From Competibacteraceae bacterium UBA3908 (GTDB lineage Bacteria; Pseudomonadota; Gammaproteobacteria; Competibacterales; Competibacteraceae), in NCBI GenBank assembly GCA_002391525.1, contig DGFE01000030.1:1-25999 (forward strand): 25,999 bases of DNA, in the 5' to 3' direction. The notes below the pieces were generated by a model, which worked only from the letters and a program-made list of their open reading frames with translations, had not been told where the DNA came from and did not search any database. Numbering within the stretch: the first letter of the stretch is position 1; each line of letters starts with the position of its first letter. Of the stretch, positions 14,956 through 23,033 are shown piece by piece. The position numbers and the translations under genes were made by a program.

Positions 14956-15963
14956 ATGCGAACGACGCTGTTTCATCGTTTGGCCTGGGGGGCGCTGGCT
15001 CTGACCTTCGTGGTAGTGGTGTTGGGCGCCTACGTGCGGCTGTCGGATGCCGGGCTGGGCTGCCCGGACTGGCCCGGTTGTTACGGTCGCCTGGACGTTC
15101 CCGACGAGATCCATCAGATCGCCGAGGCCAACGCGGTTTATCCGCACCGGCCGGTGGAGCCGGCCAAGGCCTGGAAGGAAATGATCCACCGCTATTGCGC
15201 CGGCGCCCTGGGGCTGCTGGTGCTGGCGCTGGCGGCGCTGGCCTGGTGGAACCGGCGTCGGCCCGGCCAGCCGCTCGCCCTGCCGCTGGCGCTGCTCGGA
15301 CTGATCGTGTTCCAGTCCCTGCTGGGGATGTGGACCGTCACCTGGCAATTGAAGCCGGTGGTGGTCATGGCGCATCTGCTGGGCGGTCTGACGACCTTGA
15401 GTTTGCTGGCCTGGCTGGTGCTGCGCCAGGGCCGGTATGGAGGAAACTCCGCGACGGTGGACGATGGCGCGCTGCGCGGTTATGCGCTGCTGGGATTGGG
15501 CTTGCTGGCGGGTCAGATCGCGCTGGGCGGTTGGACCAGCGCCAATTACGCGGCCCTGGCCTGCCCCGATTTCCCGACCTGCCAGACGCGCTGGTGGCCG
15601 CCCATGGATTTCCGGGAGGCCTTCACCCTGTGGCGCGGGCTGGGCGTGTCCTACGAGGGGGGAGTGCTGGCCAACGACGCCCGCGTGACGATTCATATGA
15701 TGCACCGGCTGGGCGCCCTGGTGATTTTTCTCTACCTGGGCTGGCTGAGCTGGCGGTTGCTGACCGTCAGCCGAAACCGCGCCGTGCGGTTCGCCGGGCT
15801 GGCTGTGGCCATCCTGCTGGCGGGCCAGCTCGCCCTGGGCATCGCCAACGTTGTGCTGCATCTGCCACTGCCGGTAGCGGTCGCCCACAATGGCGGCGCG
15901 GCGCTGCTGCTGCTGGCCCTGGTGGCCGTCAACCATCTGCTTCGACCGGAAACCGCCGCATGA
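14956..15963 (+). CDS. ctaA: Heme A synthase (COX15/CtaA family)
   Basis: Oxidises the C8 methyl group of heme O to make heme A. The 335-residue integral membrane protein has the type carrying Cys pairs in its periplasmic loops: GLGCPDWPGCYG (Cys36/Cys42) and LACPDFPTCQ. Heme-binding His residues are visible in KEMIHRYCAGALG, VVVMAHLLGG, VTIHMMHRLGALV and VAVAHNGGAALLL. Eight hydrophobic helices can be traced. It overlaps ctaB by 4 bp (ATGA at 15960-15963), so the two heme A steps are translationally coupled. Confidence 0.96.
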   Translation: MRTTLFHRLAWGALALTFVVVVLGAYVRLSDAGLGCPDWPGCYGRLDVPDEIHQIAEANAVYPHRPVEPAKAWKEMIHRYCAGALGLLVLALAALAWWNRRRPGQPLALPLALLGLIVFQSLLGMWTVTWQLKPVVVMAHLLGGLTTLSLLAWLVLRQGRYGGNSATVDDGALRGYALLGLGLLAGQIALGGWTSANYAALACPDFPTCQTRWWPPMDFREAFTLWRGLGVSYEGGVLANDARVTIHMMHRLGALVIFLYLGWLSWRLLTVSRNRAVRFAGLAVAILLAGQLALGIANVVLHLPLPVAVAHNGGAALLLLALVAVNHLLRPETAA

Positions 15964-16877
15964 TGACCGCCGCCTTCCACACCCTGCGCGCCAGCCTGCG
16001 CCGTCATGGACGGGATTATCTGGAGCTGACCAAGCCCCGCGTGGTGGCGTTGATCACCTTCACCGCCATGGTCGGCATGCTGCTGGCGACTCCCGGCATG
16101 GTGCCCTGGGACATCCTGGTGTTCGGCTCGCTGGGCATCGCGCTGATGGCCGGTTCCGCCGCCGCCATCAACCATCTGGTGGACCGGCGGGTGGACGCCA
16201 TCATGGCCCGCACCCGCCACCGGCCGTTGCCGAGCGGACACCTGGAAGCCTGGCAAGTGCTGGGTTTCGCCCTGATTCTCGGCGCCGTCGGTCAGGGTCT
16301 GCTGCTGGCGTTCACCAATCCGCTGACGGCCGTATTGACCTTCGCCTCGTTGATCGGCTATGCGGTGATCTACACCCTGTTCCTCAAGCGGGCGACGCCG
16401 CAGAACATCGTGATCGGCGGCGCGGCGGGCGCGGCGCCGCCGTTGCTCGGCTGGACGGCCGTCACCGGTCAGGTGGACCCCGGCGCGCTGTTGCTGTTCC
16501 TGATCATCTACATCTGGACGCCGCCGCATTTCTGGGCGCTGGCCATTCATCGCCGCCACGATTACGCCGACGCCGACATCCCCATGCTGCCGGTCACCCA
16601 CGGCGTCGCCTTCACCCGGCTGCACATCCTGCTGTACACCATCCTGCTGTTTCTGATCACCTTGCTGCCGTTTCTGACCGGCATGAGCGGCTGGATTTAT
16701 CTGGCCGGCGCCGTCGTGCTGGGTCTGCGCTTCCTGGGCTACGCCGCGCGCTTGTACGCGACCGGCGACGACCGTCTCGCCATGCCGACCTTCGGGTTCT
16801 CCATCGTTTACCTGTTTGGATTGTTCGCCGCGCTGATGCTGGACCATTATGCGCTGCGCCTGATCGAGAAGCTCTGA
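15960..16877 (+). CDS. ctaB: Protoheme IX farnesyltransferase (heme O synthase)
   Basis: Attaches a farnesyl group to protoheme to give heme O, the substrate of CtaA. The 305-residue UbiA-family membrane protein has the first Asp-rich motif NHLVDRRVDAIMARTRHRPLP (Asp75, Asp79), preceded by LTKPRVVALITFTA. The second conserved region comprises YTLFLKRATPQNIVIGGAAGAAPPL and HFWALAIHRRHDYADADIPMLP. Two ATG codons (15960 and 15963) are equally plausible starts; the first overlaps the ctaA stop. It is the last gene of the aa3 block. No strong terminator with a T tract follows, so read-through into the cbb3 genes is possible. Confidence 0.96.
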   Translation: MMTAAFHTLRASLRRHGRDYLELTKPRVVALITFTAMVGMLLATPGMVPWDILVFGSLGIALMAGSAAAINHLVDRRVDAIMARTRHRPLPSGHLEAWQVLGFALILGAVGQGLLLAFTNPLTAVLTFASLIGYAVIYTLFLKRATPQNIVIGGAAGAAPPLLGWTAVTGQVDPGALLLFLIIYIWTPPHFWALAIHRRHDYADADIPMLPVTHGVAFTRLHILLYTILLFLITLLPFLTGMSGWIYLAGAVVLGLRFLGYAARLYATGDDRLAMPTFGFSIVYLFGLFAALMLDHYALRLIEKL

Positions 16878-16951
16878 CGCGGCGCGTCCCGTCCTTGGCG
16901 TTGAACGCGCCCTGGCGCATTCCCGTCTTTCAGAATATTAGCTAACGCTGA

Positions 16952-16981
16952 TTGAGAAAACCCGGTGGATATTAGTAGAAT
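16952..16981 (+). promoter_or_regulatory. Sigma70-like promoter for the ccoNOQP genes
   Basis: TTGAGA (16952-16957, five of six consensus bases) and TAGAAT (16976-16981, five of six) are separated by 18 bp in the AT-richer 211-bp gap between ctaB and ccoN. Transcription would start near 16988, leaving a leader of about 100 bases. I searched the gap by eye for an FNR/ANR site (TTGAT-N4-ATCAA) and found none with good symmetry. Confidence 0.5.
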
Positions 16982-17088
16982 AGGTCGTCGTGCAGATCCT
17001 CCCGGATGCGCCTTCCAACCTCGATCACCGTCATCCGAAAACCAATAACGAATTCCCAACTCCCATGGCTTGCTAAGGAGACTTGGAT

Positions 17089-18537
17089 ATGGCCCAAAGC
17101 TCAGCGCTGCCAGCCGAGCAGTACAATTACGACATCGTCCGCAAGTTTACGATCATGGCCATGGTGTGGGCGGTGATCGGCATGTCGGTCGGTGTCTACA
17201 TCGCCAGCGAACTGGCCTGGCCGTTCCTGAATTTCGACATTCCCGCCCTGACGTTCGGACGCCTGCGCCCGGTTCACACCACCCTGGTGATCTTCGGCTT
17301 CGGCGGCAGCGCCCTGTTCGCCACGTCCTACTACGTCGTGCAGCGCACCTGTCAGGCCCGGCTGGCGTTTCCCTGGCTGGCCGAGTTCACTTTCTGGGGT
17401 TGGACGGGCGGCGTGGCACTGGGCGCGCTGACCTACGTTTCGGGCATCACCCAGGGCCGTGAATATGCCGAATTCGAGTGGCCGCTGGATATCGCCATCA
17501 CCCTGGTCTGGGTGTGCTATTTCCTGGTGTACGTGGAAACCATCCGCCGCCGCAGCCAGCCCCACATCTACGTCGCCAACTGGTTCTATCTGGCGTTCAT
17601 CCTGGCCGTCGCCCTGCTGCACATCTTCAACAACCTGGCGGTGCCGTTCAGCCTGACCCAGTCCTACAGCCTGTTTTCCGGCGTGCAGGACGCCATGACC
17701 CAGTGGTGGTACGGCCATAACGCGGTGGGCTTTTTCCTGACCGCCGCCTTCCTCGGCATGATGTACTACTTCGTGCCCAAGCAGGCGGGCCGGCCGGTCT
17801 ACTCCTACCGGCTGTCGATCATCCACTTCTGGGCGCTGATCTTCCTTTATATGTGGGCCGGTGGCCATCACCTGCACTGGACCTCGCTGCCCGACTGGGT
17901 GTCCACCCTGGCCGCGACCTTCTCGGTCATCCTGCTGATGCCCTCCTGGGGCGGCATGATCAACGGCATCATGACCCTGTCCGGCGCCTGGGACAAACTG
18001 CGTTCCGACCCGATCATGCTGTTTCTGATCACCTCGCTGTCGTTCTACGGCATGTCCACCTTCGAGGGACCGCTGATGTCGCTGAAGAGCGTCAACGCCC
18101 TGTCGCACTACACCGACTGGACCATCGGCCACGTCCATTCCGGCGCGCTGGGCTGGGTGGCACTGGTCAGCTTCGGTTCCTTCTATCACCTGTTCCCCCG
18201 CCTGTACGACGCCAAACTGCACAGCCAAACCCTGATCTACGTTCACTTCTGGCTGGCCACCATCGGCATCGTGCTGTACATCACCTCGATGTGGGTCGCC
18301 GGCATCGGGCAGGGTTTGATGCTGCGCAGTTTCGACGATTACGGCAACCTGGCCTACACCTTCATCGAGACCGTCGAGTTCATGCACACCCCGTATGTCT
18401 GGCGCGCGCTGGGCGGCGCGTTCTTCGTCGCGGGCGTGTTGGTCATGGCGTACAACCTGGTGATGACCGTGCGGGCGTCCCGCCGCGAGCAGGCAGCCCT
18501 GGAGGCCAAGCTGGCGGCCAAGCTGGCCAAGGCTTGA
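17089..18537 (+). CDS. ccoN: cbb3-type cytochrome c oxidase subunit I
   Basis: Catalytic heme-copper subunit of the high-affinity oxidase used at low oxygen. The 482-residue protein carries His63 (RPVHTT) for the low-spin heme and CuB ligands His200 (WWYGHNAVGFF) and His250-His251. Tyr244 stands 44 residues after His200, as for the cross-linked Tyr in the Pseudomonas stutzeri enzyme. IGHVHSGALGW carries the heme ligands His338/His340, and Glu316 lies in STFEGPLMS. The ATG at 17089 has an AAGGAG Shine-Dalgarno (17075-17080) 8 bp upstream; an in-frame TTG at 17083 is too close to it. An Ala/Lys-rich C-terminal tail (KLAAKLAKA) is unremarkable. ccoO follows after 28 bp. Confidence 0.98.
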   Translation: MAQSSALPAEQYNYDIVRKFTIMAMVWAVIGMSVGVYIASELAWPFLNFDIPALTFGRLRPVHTTLVIFGFGGSALFATSYYVVQRTCQARLAFPWLAEFTFWGWTGGVALGALTYVSGITQGREYAEFEWPLDIAITLVWVCYFLVYVETIRRRSQPHIYVANWFYLAFILAVALLHIFNNLAVPFSLTQSYSLFSGVQDAMTQWWYGHNAVGFFLTAAFLGMMYYFVPKQAGRPVYSYRLSIIHFWALIFLYMWAGGHHLHWTSLPDWVSTLAATFSVILLMPSWGGMINGIMTLSGAWDKLRSDPIMLFLITSLSFYGMSTFEGPLMSLKSVNALSHYTDWTIGHVHSGALGWVALVSFGSFYHLFPRLYDAKLHSQTLIYVHFWLATIGIVLYITSMWVAGIGQGLMLRSFDDYGNLAYTFIETVEFMHTPYVWRALGGAFFVAGVLVMAYNLVMTVRASRREQAALEAKLAAKLAKA

Positions 18538-18565
18538 GCGAGCGGCTTTCGGAGACCAAGCAACC

Positions 18566-19300
18566 ATGCGACACGAACAAATCGAAACCAACTCCGGTCT
18601 CATGCTGCTGCTGATCCTGGTCGTGATCAGCATCGGCGGTCTGGTGGAAATCGTTCCGTTGTTCTACATCAACGAAACGGTGGAGCAGGTGGAGGGCGTG
18701 CGTCCCTACACCCCGCTGGAGCAACGTGGCCGCGACATCTATGTCCGCGAGGGCTGCTATCTGTGCCATTCCCAGCAGATTCGGCCGTTCCGCGACGAAT
18801 GGCAGCGCTATGGCCACTACTCGCTGGCGGCGGAGTCGCAGTACGACCATCCCTTCCAGTGGGGGTCCAAGCGCACCGGTCCCGATCTGGCGCGGCTGGG
18901 CGGCAAGTACTCCAACCAGTGGCACGTACAGCACCTCAAGGCGCCGCGCTCGGTGGTGCCGCAATCCATCATGCCGAATTATCCCTGGCTGCTGGAGACC
19001 GACCTGGACTATTCGGACGTCGCCGAGCGGATGCGCGCTCTGCGGGCCACGGGGGTGCCGTATTCCGTGACGCAGCAGGAGTACGACGCGAACGTCAAGA
19101 AGTTCGGCCAGGCCGTCGCCGATCAATTGGATATCAATCAGGCGCGGGACAGCCTGCTGAGGCAGGCGCGCGAGAAGGACTTCGACGGCATCCCCGGCCG
19201 GATCACGGAAATGGAAGCGCTGGTCGCGTATTTGCAGGTGCTTGGCACCATGGTGGATTTCACCCGGTACGACGAGGGCTTCTTCACCACGTTCCGTTGA
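18566..19300 (+). CDS. ccoO: cbb3-type cytochrome c oxidase subunit II (monoheme cytochrome c)
   Basis: Membrane-anchored cytochrome c that passes electrons to CcoN. The 244-residue protein has one N-terminal helix (about residues 12-33, LMLLLILVVISIGGLVEIVPLF), the conserved region RPYTPLEQRGRDIYVREGCYLCHSQ with the heme attachment site CYLCH (Cys64, Cys67, His68), and TGPDLARLGGKYSNQWH. The Met-containing SIMPNYPWL supplies the distal ligand. A short hairpin (19315-19342) lies between this gene and ccoQ. Confidence 0.97.
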   Translation: MRHEQIETNSGLMLLLILVVISIGGLVEIVPLFYINETVEQVEGVRPYTPLEQRGRDIYVREGCYLCHSQQIRPFRDEWQRYGHYSLAAESQYDHPFQWGSKRTGPDLARLGGKYSNQWHVQHLKAPRSVVPQSIMPNYPWLLETDLDYSDVAERMRALRATGVPYSVTQQEYDANVKKFGQAVADQLDINQARDSLLRQAREKDFDGIPGRITEMEALVAYLQVLGTMVDFTRYDEGFFTTFR

Positions 19301-19314
19301 CAACCCCGAACCGT

Positions 19315-19342
19315 GTCTCCCCCCCGCCGACGGCGGGGAGAC
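19315..19342 (+). other. Intercistronic hairpin between ccoO and ccoQ
   Basis: Outer arms GTCTCCCC (19315-19322) and GGGGAGAC (19335-19342) pair perfectly; a CCC bulge and an inner GCC-GAC-GGC helix complete the hairpin. No T tract follows, so it is not an intrinsic terminator. It ends 19 bp before the ccoQ ATG and could affect mRNA stability or ccoQ translation. Confidence 0.5.
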
Positions 19343-19361
19343 TGAATGGAGCCTCTGTCCG

Positions 19362-19616
19362 ATGTTCGACTGGCTGCTGTGGTTCACCCACATGGAGAAC
19401 TCCAAGCCGCTGGCGCTGCTGCTGTTTTTCGGAGCCTTCTGCGGCATCCTGATTTATGTGTTCACCGGCAAGCGCCGCGCCCGGCGGCTGGAATCCTACA
19501 AGTACATTCCATTCGACGACGAGGAGCCACGACGGCCCGAACTTCATGGTTTCGCCCGCGACAACCCGCGGGCGCGGATTGCAACCCAATCCCGCAAGGT
19601 GATGGACAATGAGTGA
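19362..19616 (+). CDS. ccoQ: cbb3-type oxidase accessory subunit CcoQ/FixQ
   Basis: A small single-helix protein that stabilises the cbb3 complex. The 84-residue product has one hydrophobic segment (about residues 16-35, KPLALLLFFGAFCGILIYVFTG) followed by the typical basic KRRARRLESYKYIPFDDEE. Known CcoQ proteins are mostly 50-60 residues; the extra polar tail after the acidic patch (from about residue 55) is longer than usual. The start at 19362 is chosen for the conserved N-terminal segment; an internal ATG (Met12, 19395, MENSKPLALL) would give a standard-length protein. The stop overlaps ccoP by 8 bp. Confidence 0.85.
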   Translation: MFDWLLWFTHMENSKPLALLLFFGAFCGILIYVFTGKRRARRLESYKYIPFDDEEPRRPELHGFARDNPRARIATQSRKVMDNE

Positions 19617-20562
19617 CAATACGCCGAATGCACAACAAAAATCCGGTGCGGTCCAGACGACCGGCCATGCCTGGGACGGCGATCTGCAGGAGTACAACAA
19701 TCCGCTGCCCCGGTGGTGGCTGTGGTGTTTCTACGGAACCGTGGCCTTCTCCGTCCTGTACTGGTTCATTTATCCGTCCTGGCCGGTGGGGCAAACCTGG
19801 TTGAAGGGGTTCCATACGGTCAGCTATACGACTGTCGACAAGGCTGGCCAGGAACAGGAGCGGGAGCACCGTTGGAACACCCGCGCCCTGCTGTTGGGAG
19901 ACCTCGGCGACGCCGCCAGGGACCCGCAACGCAAGGCCATGCTGGCCAAGGTGGAAGCGGCCAGCTACGATCAGATCGTCAAGGATCCCAAGATGATGGA
20001 GTTCGTGCGCTCCGTCGGCAAGGGCCTGTTCGGCGACAACTGCGCGGCTTGTCATGGCCGCGGCGGCCAGGGCGTGGTCGGAATGTATCCGAACCTGACC
20101 GACGACGACTGGCTGTGGGGCGGTTCCATGGACAAGATCCATGAGACCCTGGTGCAGGGCCGCAACGGCTTCATGCCGGCCTTCGGCCAGGTGCTCAAGC
20201 CGGATCAGCTGGACGATGTGGCCGAGTACGTGCTGACGCTGTCGAACGAGGCGCAGCCGGGTGAAGCATCCGAGCGCGGCAAGGCGATCTTTCACGGTCA
20301 GACGGGCGGTTGCTACTACTGCCACGGCGCCGACGCCAAGGGCGTCCCGTCGCAGGGCGCGGCCAATCTGACCGACAAGATTTGGGCCATCGCCGACGTG
20401 CCGACCCAGAAAACCCTTCAGGACAAGAAAGCCGTACTCAAAACCTTCATCGCCAGCGGTGTGAACAATACGCGCGTCATGCCGGCCTGGAAGGGACGTT
20501 TGAAGGACGACGATATCAAACTGCTGGCGGTTTACGTTCATCAGTTGGGGGGCGCCAAGTAA
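19609..20562 (+). CDS. ccoP: cbb3-type cytochrome c oxidase subunit III (diheme cytochrome c)
   Basis: Takes electrons from soluble cytochromes c to CcoO/CcoN. The 317-residue protein has the N-terminal WDGDLQEYNNPLPRWWLWCFYG motif, one transmembrane helix (about residues 35-56), and two cytochrome c domains: CAACH (Cys145, Cys148, His149) with Met189 in NGFMP, and CYYCH (Cys235, Cys238, His239) with Met291 in RVMPAW. The start overlaps the ccoQ end by 8 bp, indicating coupling. It is the last structural gene of the oxidase; a 213-bp gap with a strong hairpin separates it from ccoG. Confidence 0.97.
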   Translation: MSDNTPNAQQKSGAVQTTGHAWDGDLQEYNNPLPRWWLWCFYGTVAFSVLYWFIYPSWPVGQTWLKGFHTVSYTTVDKAGQEQEREHRWNTRALLLGDLGDAARDPQRKAMLAKVEAASYDQIVKDPKMMEFVRSVGKGLFGDNCAACHGRGGQGVVGMYPNLTDDDWLWGGSMDKIHETLVQGRNGFMPAFGQVLKPDQLDDVAEYVLTLSNEAQPGEASERGKAIFHGQTGGCYYCHGADAKGVPSQGAANLTDKIWAIADVPTQKTLQDKKAVLKTFIASGVNNTRVMPAWKGRLKDDDIKLLAVYVHQLGGAK

Positions 20563-20602
20563 GACCCCGCGCCGATTGAAAGCGACCGCCCGCCCGGCTC
20601 TC

Positions 20603-20623
20603 CACCCCCCGCGCAGGGGGGTG
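20603..20623 (+). other. Strong hairpin downstream of ccoP
   Basis: Arms CACCCCCC (20603-20610) and GGGGGGTG (20616-20623) pair perfectly over 8 bp around a 5-base loop. No T run follows, so simple intrinsic termination is unlikely; it could protect the 3' end of the ccoNOQP message. The rest of the 213-bp gap up to ccoG shows no gene and only a weaker 6-bp stem near 20670-20692. Confidence 0.5.
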
Positions 20624-20775
20624 AAGCGTTTATGGGCCTCGACTTGGTGTTTCACCCACCTCCTCGATCCGGTCCCGGACACCCCGCGGACCGCCCGTTG
20701 ACGGATCGCAATGACGCCGGTTTCCCGCGGCGGTCAACATGACTGTTCGTGCCGTTCGATGCAATTGGGTGGATC

Positions 20776-22197
20776 ATGTCCGAAGCAAGTACCGATCTGT
20801 ACCAGAAGCGCATCCAGATTTATCCGCGCTCCGTCAAGGGACGTTTCCGCAACCTCAAAACCGGCGTTCTGGTTTTGGCTTACGTCGTTTATTACCTGCT
20901 GCCCTGGCTGCGCTGGGAGCGAACCAACGCGCCCGACCAGGCGGTGCTGTACGATCTGCCGGGACGGCATTTCTACATTTTCGGGCTGACGATTCAGGTT
21001 CAGGATATTTTCTGGCTGGCCGGCGTGCTGATCATCTTCGCCGTCCTGCTGTTTTTCGTCACCGGCCTCGCCGGACGGATCTGGTGTGGCTACTTCTGCT
21101 TTCAGACCCTGTGGACCGATCTGTACATGATGATCGAGCACTGGGTGCAGGGCGAACGGCCGGCGCGGATGCGGCTGGACAAGGGTCCCTGGAATCGCGA
21201 GAAACTGATCAAGAAGGGCGGAACCTACGGCCTGTGGCTGCTGGTGGCGCTGTGGACCGGGTTCACTTTCACTGCGTACTGGGCCGACGCGCCGACGTTG
21301 CTGGCGGACATGCTGCTGGGGCGCGCGCCTTACGCGGCCTATTTCACCACCTGCTTGCTGACGGCGACCACCTTCGTCATGGCCGGACTGGCGCGCGAGC
21401 AGGTCTGCACCTACATGTGCCCTTACGCCCGCTTCCAGAGCGCCATGTTCGATCACGACACCCTGATCATTTCCTACGATGAAAAGCGGGGCGAGGGGAC
21501 GCGGGGTCGGACCAGGCTGGGCAAGGGCCTGAAAACCCGCGAGGAACGGCAGGCGGAAGGCGCGGGCGATTGCATCGATTGCGGCTACTGCGTACAGGTC
21601 TGTCCGGTGGGCATCGACATTCGCAACGGCCTGCAATATCAGTGCATCTCCTGCGCGCTCTGCATCGACGCCTGCGACACCATCATGGACAACCTGCAAT
21701 GGCCGCGCGGGCTGATCCGCTATACCTCCGAAAACGCGCTGAACGGCCGCAAGACCCGGCTGCTCAAGCCCAAGACCATCGGCTATGGGGTGATCCTGAC
21801 GGCGGCGACCGCGATCCTGATCTGGAGCATCGCGACCCGCGCGCCCTACACGGCGACGGTGGAACAGATTCGCCAGCCCTTGTACACCCAACTCTCGGAC
21901 GGGGGGATCCGCAACACCTACGAGATCAAGCTGAACAACAAATTGACGGCGCCGATGACGCTGGGTATCCGCATCGCAGGACTGTCCGGCGCGGTTTTGG
22001 ATATGGATGGGATGGAGCGCATTCAACTGGAGCCTCAGGAACGGCTCAAACTGCTCGCGCGCGTCCAGATTCCGCCGGTTGCCGCGAGTGGAGCGGTTGG
22101 GGATACGGTCACCTTCATCGTCGAACCCCTGGCGGGAGTGACGGCTGAACCCATCCGGCGGGAAGTACCGTTCTACACGCCGGAAGGCGGTCGATGA
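20776..22197 (+). CDS. ccoG: Cytochrome c oxidase accessory protein CcoG (FixG/RdxA family)
   Basis: Membrane-bound iron-sulfur protein of cbb3 maturation, thought to reduce copper during assembly. The 473-residue protein has several transmembrane helices (about residues 30-44, 76-97, 152-170, 187-204 and 333-350). The conserved cytosol-facing Cys motifs are WCGYFC (Cys104/Cys108) and CTYMCP (Cys211/Cys215). Two 4Fe-4S sets follow: CIDCGYCVQVCP (266, 269, 272, 276) and CISCALCIDACD (290, 293, 296, 300). A C-terminal beta-rich periplasmic domain completes it. The ATG at 20776 is preferred to an in-frame GTG at 20749. It overlaps ccoH by 4 bp. Confidence 0.96.
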   Translation: MSEASTDLYQKRIQIYPRSVKGRFRNLKTGVLVLAYVVYYLLPWLRWERTNAPDQAVLYDLPGRHFYIFGLTIQVQDIFWLAGVLIIFAVLLFFVTGLAGRIWCGYFCFQTLWTDLYMMIEHWVQGERPARMRLDKGPWNREKLIKKGGTYGLWLLVALWTGFTFTAYWADAPTLLADMLLGRAPYAAYFTTCLLTATTFVMAGLAREQVCTYMCPYARFQSAMFDHDTLIISYDEKRGEGTRGRTRLGKGLKTREERQAEGAGDCIDCGYCVQVCPVGIDIRNGLQYQCISCALCIDACDTIMDNLQWPRGLIRYTSENALNGRKTRLLKPKTIGYGVILTAATAILIWSIATRAPYTATVEQIRQPLYTQLSDGGIRNTYEIKLNNKLTAPMTLGIRIAGLSGAVLDMDGMERIQLEPQERLKLLARVQIPPVAASGAVGDTVTFIVEPLAGVTAEPIRREVPFYTPEGGR

Positions 22198-22988
22198 ACG
22201 ACCTGTTGCTCGGTCTGGGGCTCGGCGCGGGCCTGATCGTGCTCGCGAATCTGCTCCTGATCCGCTTCGCGCGAGTCGGCGCGAAGCAGGCCGCCGCCGC
22301 GGTCGCCCTGGCGACGGTCGGACTCTACGTGCCCTACAGTATCCTGCGTTGGCCGGGCGGCGATGTATTCGCGATCCATCTGGCGATTTACCTGTTGGCT
22401 TCCCTGATCTGCGGGATGCTGCTCGGCGCCCGCGCCGGCGACCGGGGGTTGCACTGGGGGCCGGCGGCGCTGGTGGGATTCTTCATCTTCGTGGTCGTTT
22501 CGGGAGCGGTCTTCGTTTCGGTCGCCGAACGTGGCCTGACTCCGGCCCTCGAGCGCTGGCTGCTGCCGGGCGCGGACAGCCGCCGCGAGCTGAGCTCGAT
22601 GTTTCCGGGTGTGATCTCGCACGATTTTCAGAAGAAGGAAGCGCTCTACAACCAGTATCTCCAGCAGGTGGAGCGTCAGCGTCAGCGGGGATGGCAAGTC
22701 CGGAAGGGTTGGCTGGACGAACCGGTCGCGAACCAGCCGACGGTGTTTCGGGTGGCGGTGCGGACCCGCGAAGGCGAGCCGGTGTCGGGCGCGTCCGTGG
22801 CCGGCCAGTTTCTCCGCCCCTCCAGCAGCAAGCTCGATGTCGCCTTCGAACTGGCTGAAACCGATCCCGGCGTTTATGAGTCGAAATTGACATTACCGCT
22901 GGCCGGTGCCTGGAATCTGGTGTTGACCATCCGCCGGGGCGACGATGTGCACGAGGTCCGCGCCGCCACGAACGTGCCGGATCGCTAG
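22194..22988 (+). CDS. ccoH: FixH/CcoH family protein with extended N-terminal membrane region
   Basis: Needed in other bacteria for assembly or stability of the cbb3 complex. The 264-residue protein carries the FixH domain in its C-terminal half, with GWLDEPVANQPTVFRVAVRT, TDPGVYESKLTLPLAGAW and VLTIRRGDDVHEV as family segments. Standard FixH has one helix and about 150-180 residues; here there are four hydrophobic stretches (about residues 3-24, 31-50, 58-78 and 86-109) before a charged, glutamine/arginine-rich linker (YLQQVERQRQRGW). The first three helices are extra. The start overlaps the ccoG stop (ATGA), supporting the full length. Confidence 0.88.
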   Translation: MNDLLLGLGLGAGLIVLANLLLIRFARVGAKQAAAAVALATVGLYVPYSILRWPGGDVFAIHLAIYLLASLICGMLLGARAGDRGLHWGPAALVGFFIFVVVSGAVFVSVAERGLTPALERWLLPGADSRRELSSMFPGVISHDFQKKEALYNQYLQQVERQRQRGWQVRKGWLDEPVANQPTVFRVAVRTREGEPVSGASVAGQFLRPSSSKLDVAFELAETDPGVYESKLTLPLAGAWNLVLTIRRGDDVHEVRAATNVPDR

Positions 22989-23033
22989 GCCGCGGTCGAT
23001 CCACTCTCTTCCAGGACGACTTTGCGTCGCGTC

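Noticed and set aside
16878..16925. A terminator after ctaB
   Set aside because: Short GC-rich self-complementary pieces occur, but none makes a stable stem followed by T residues.
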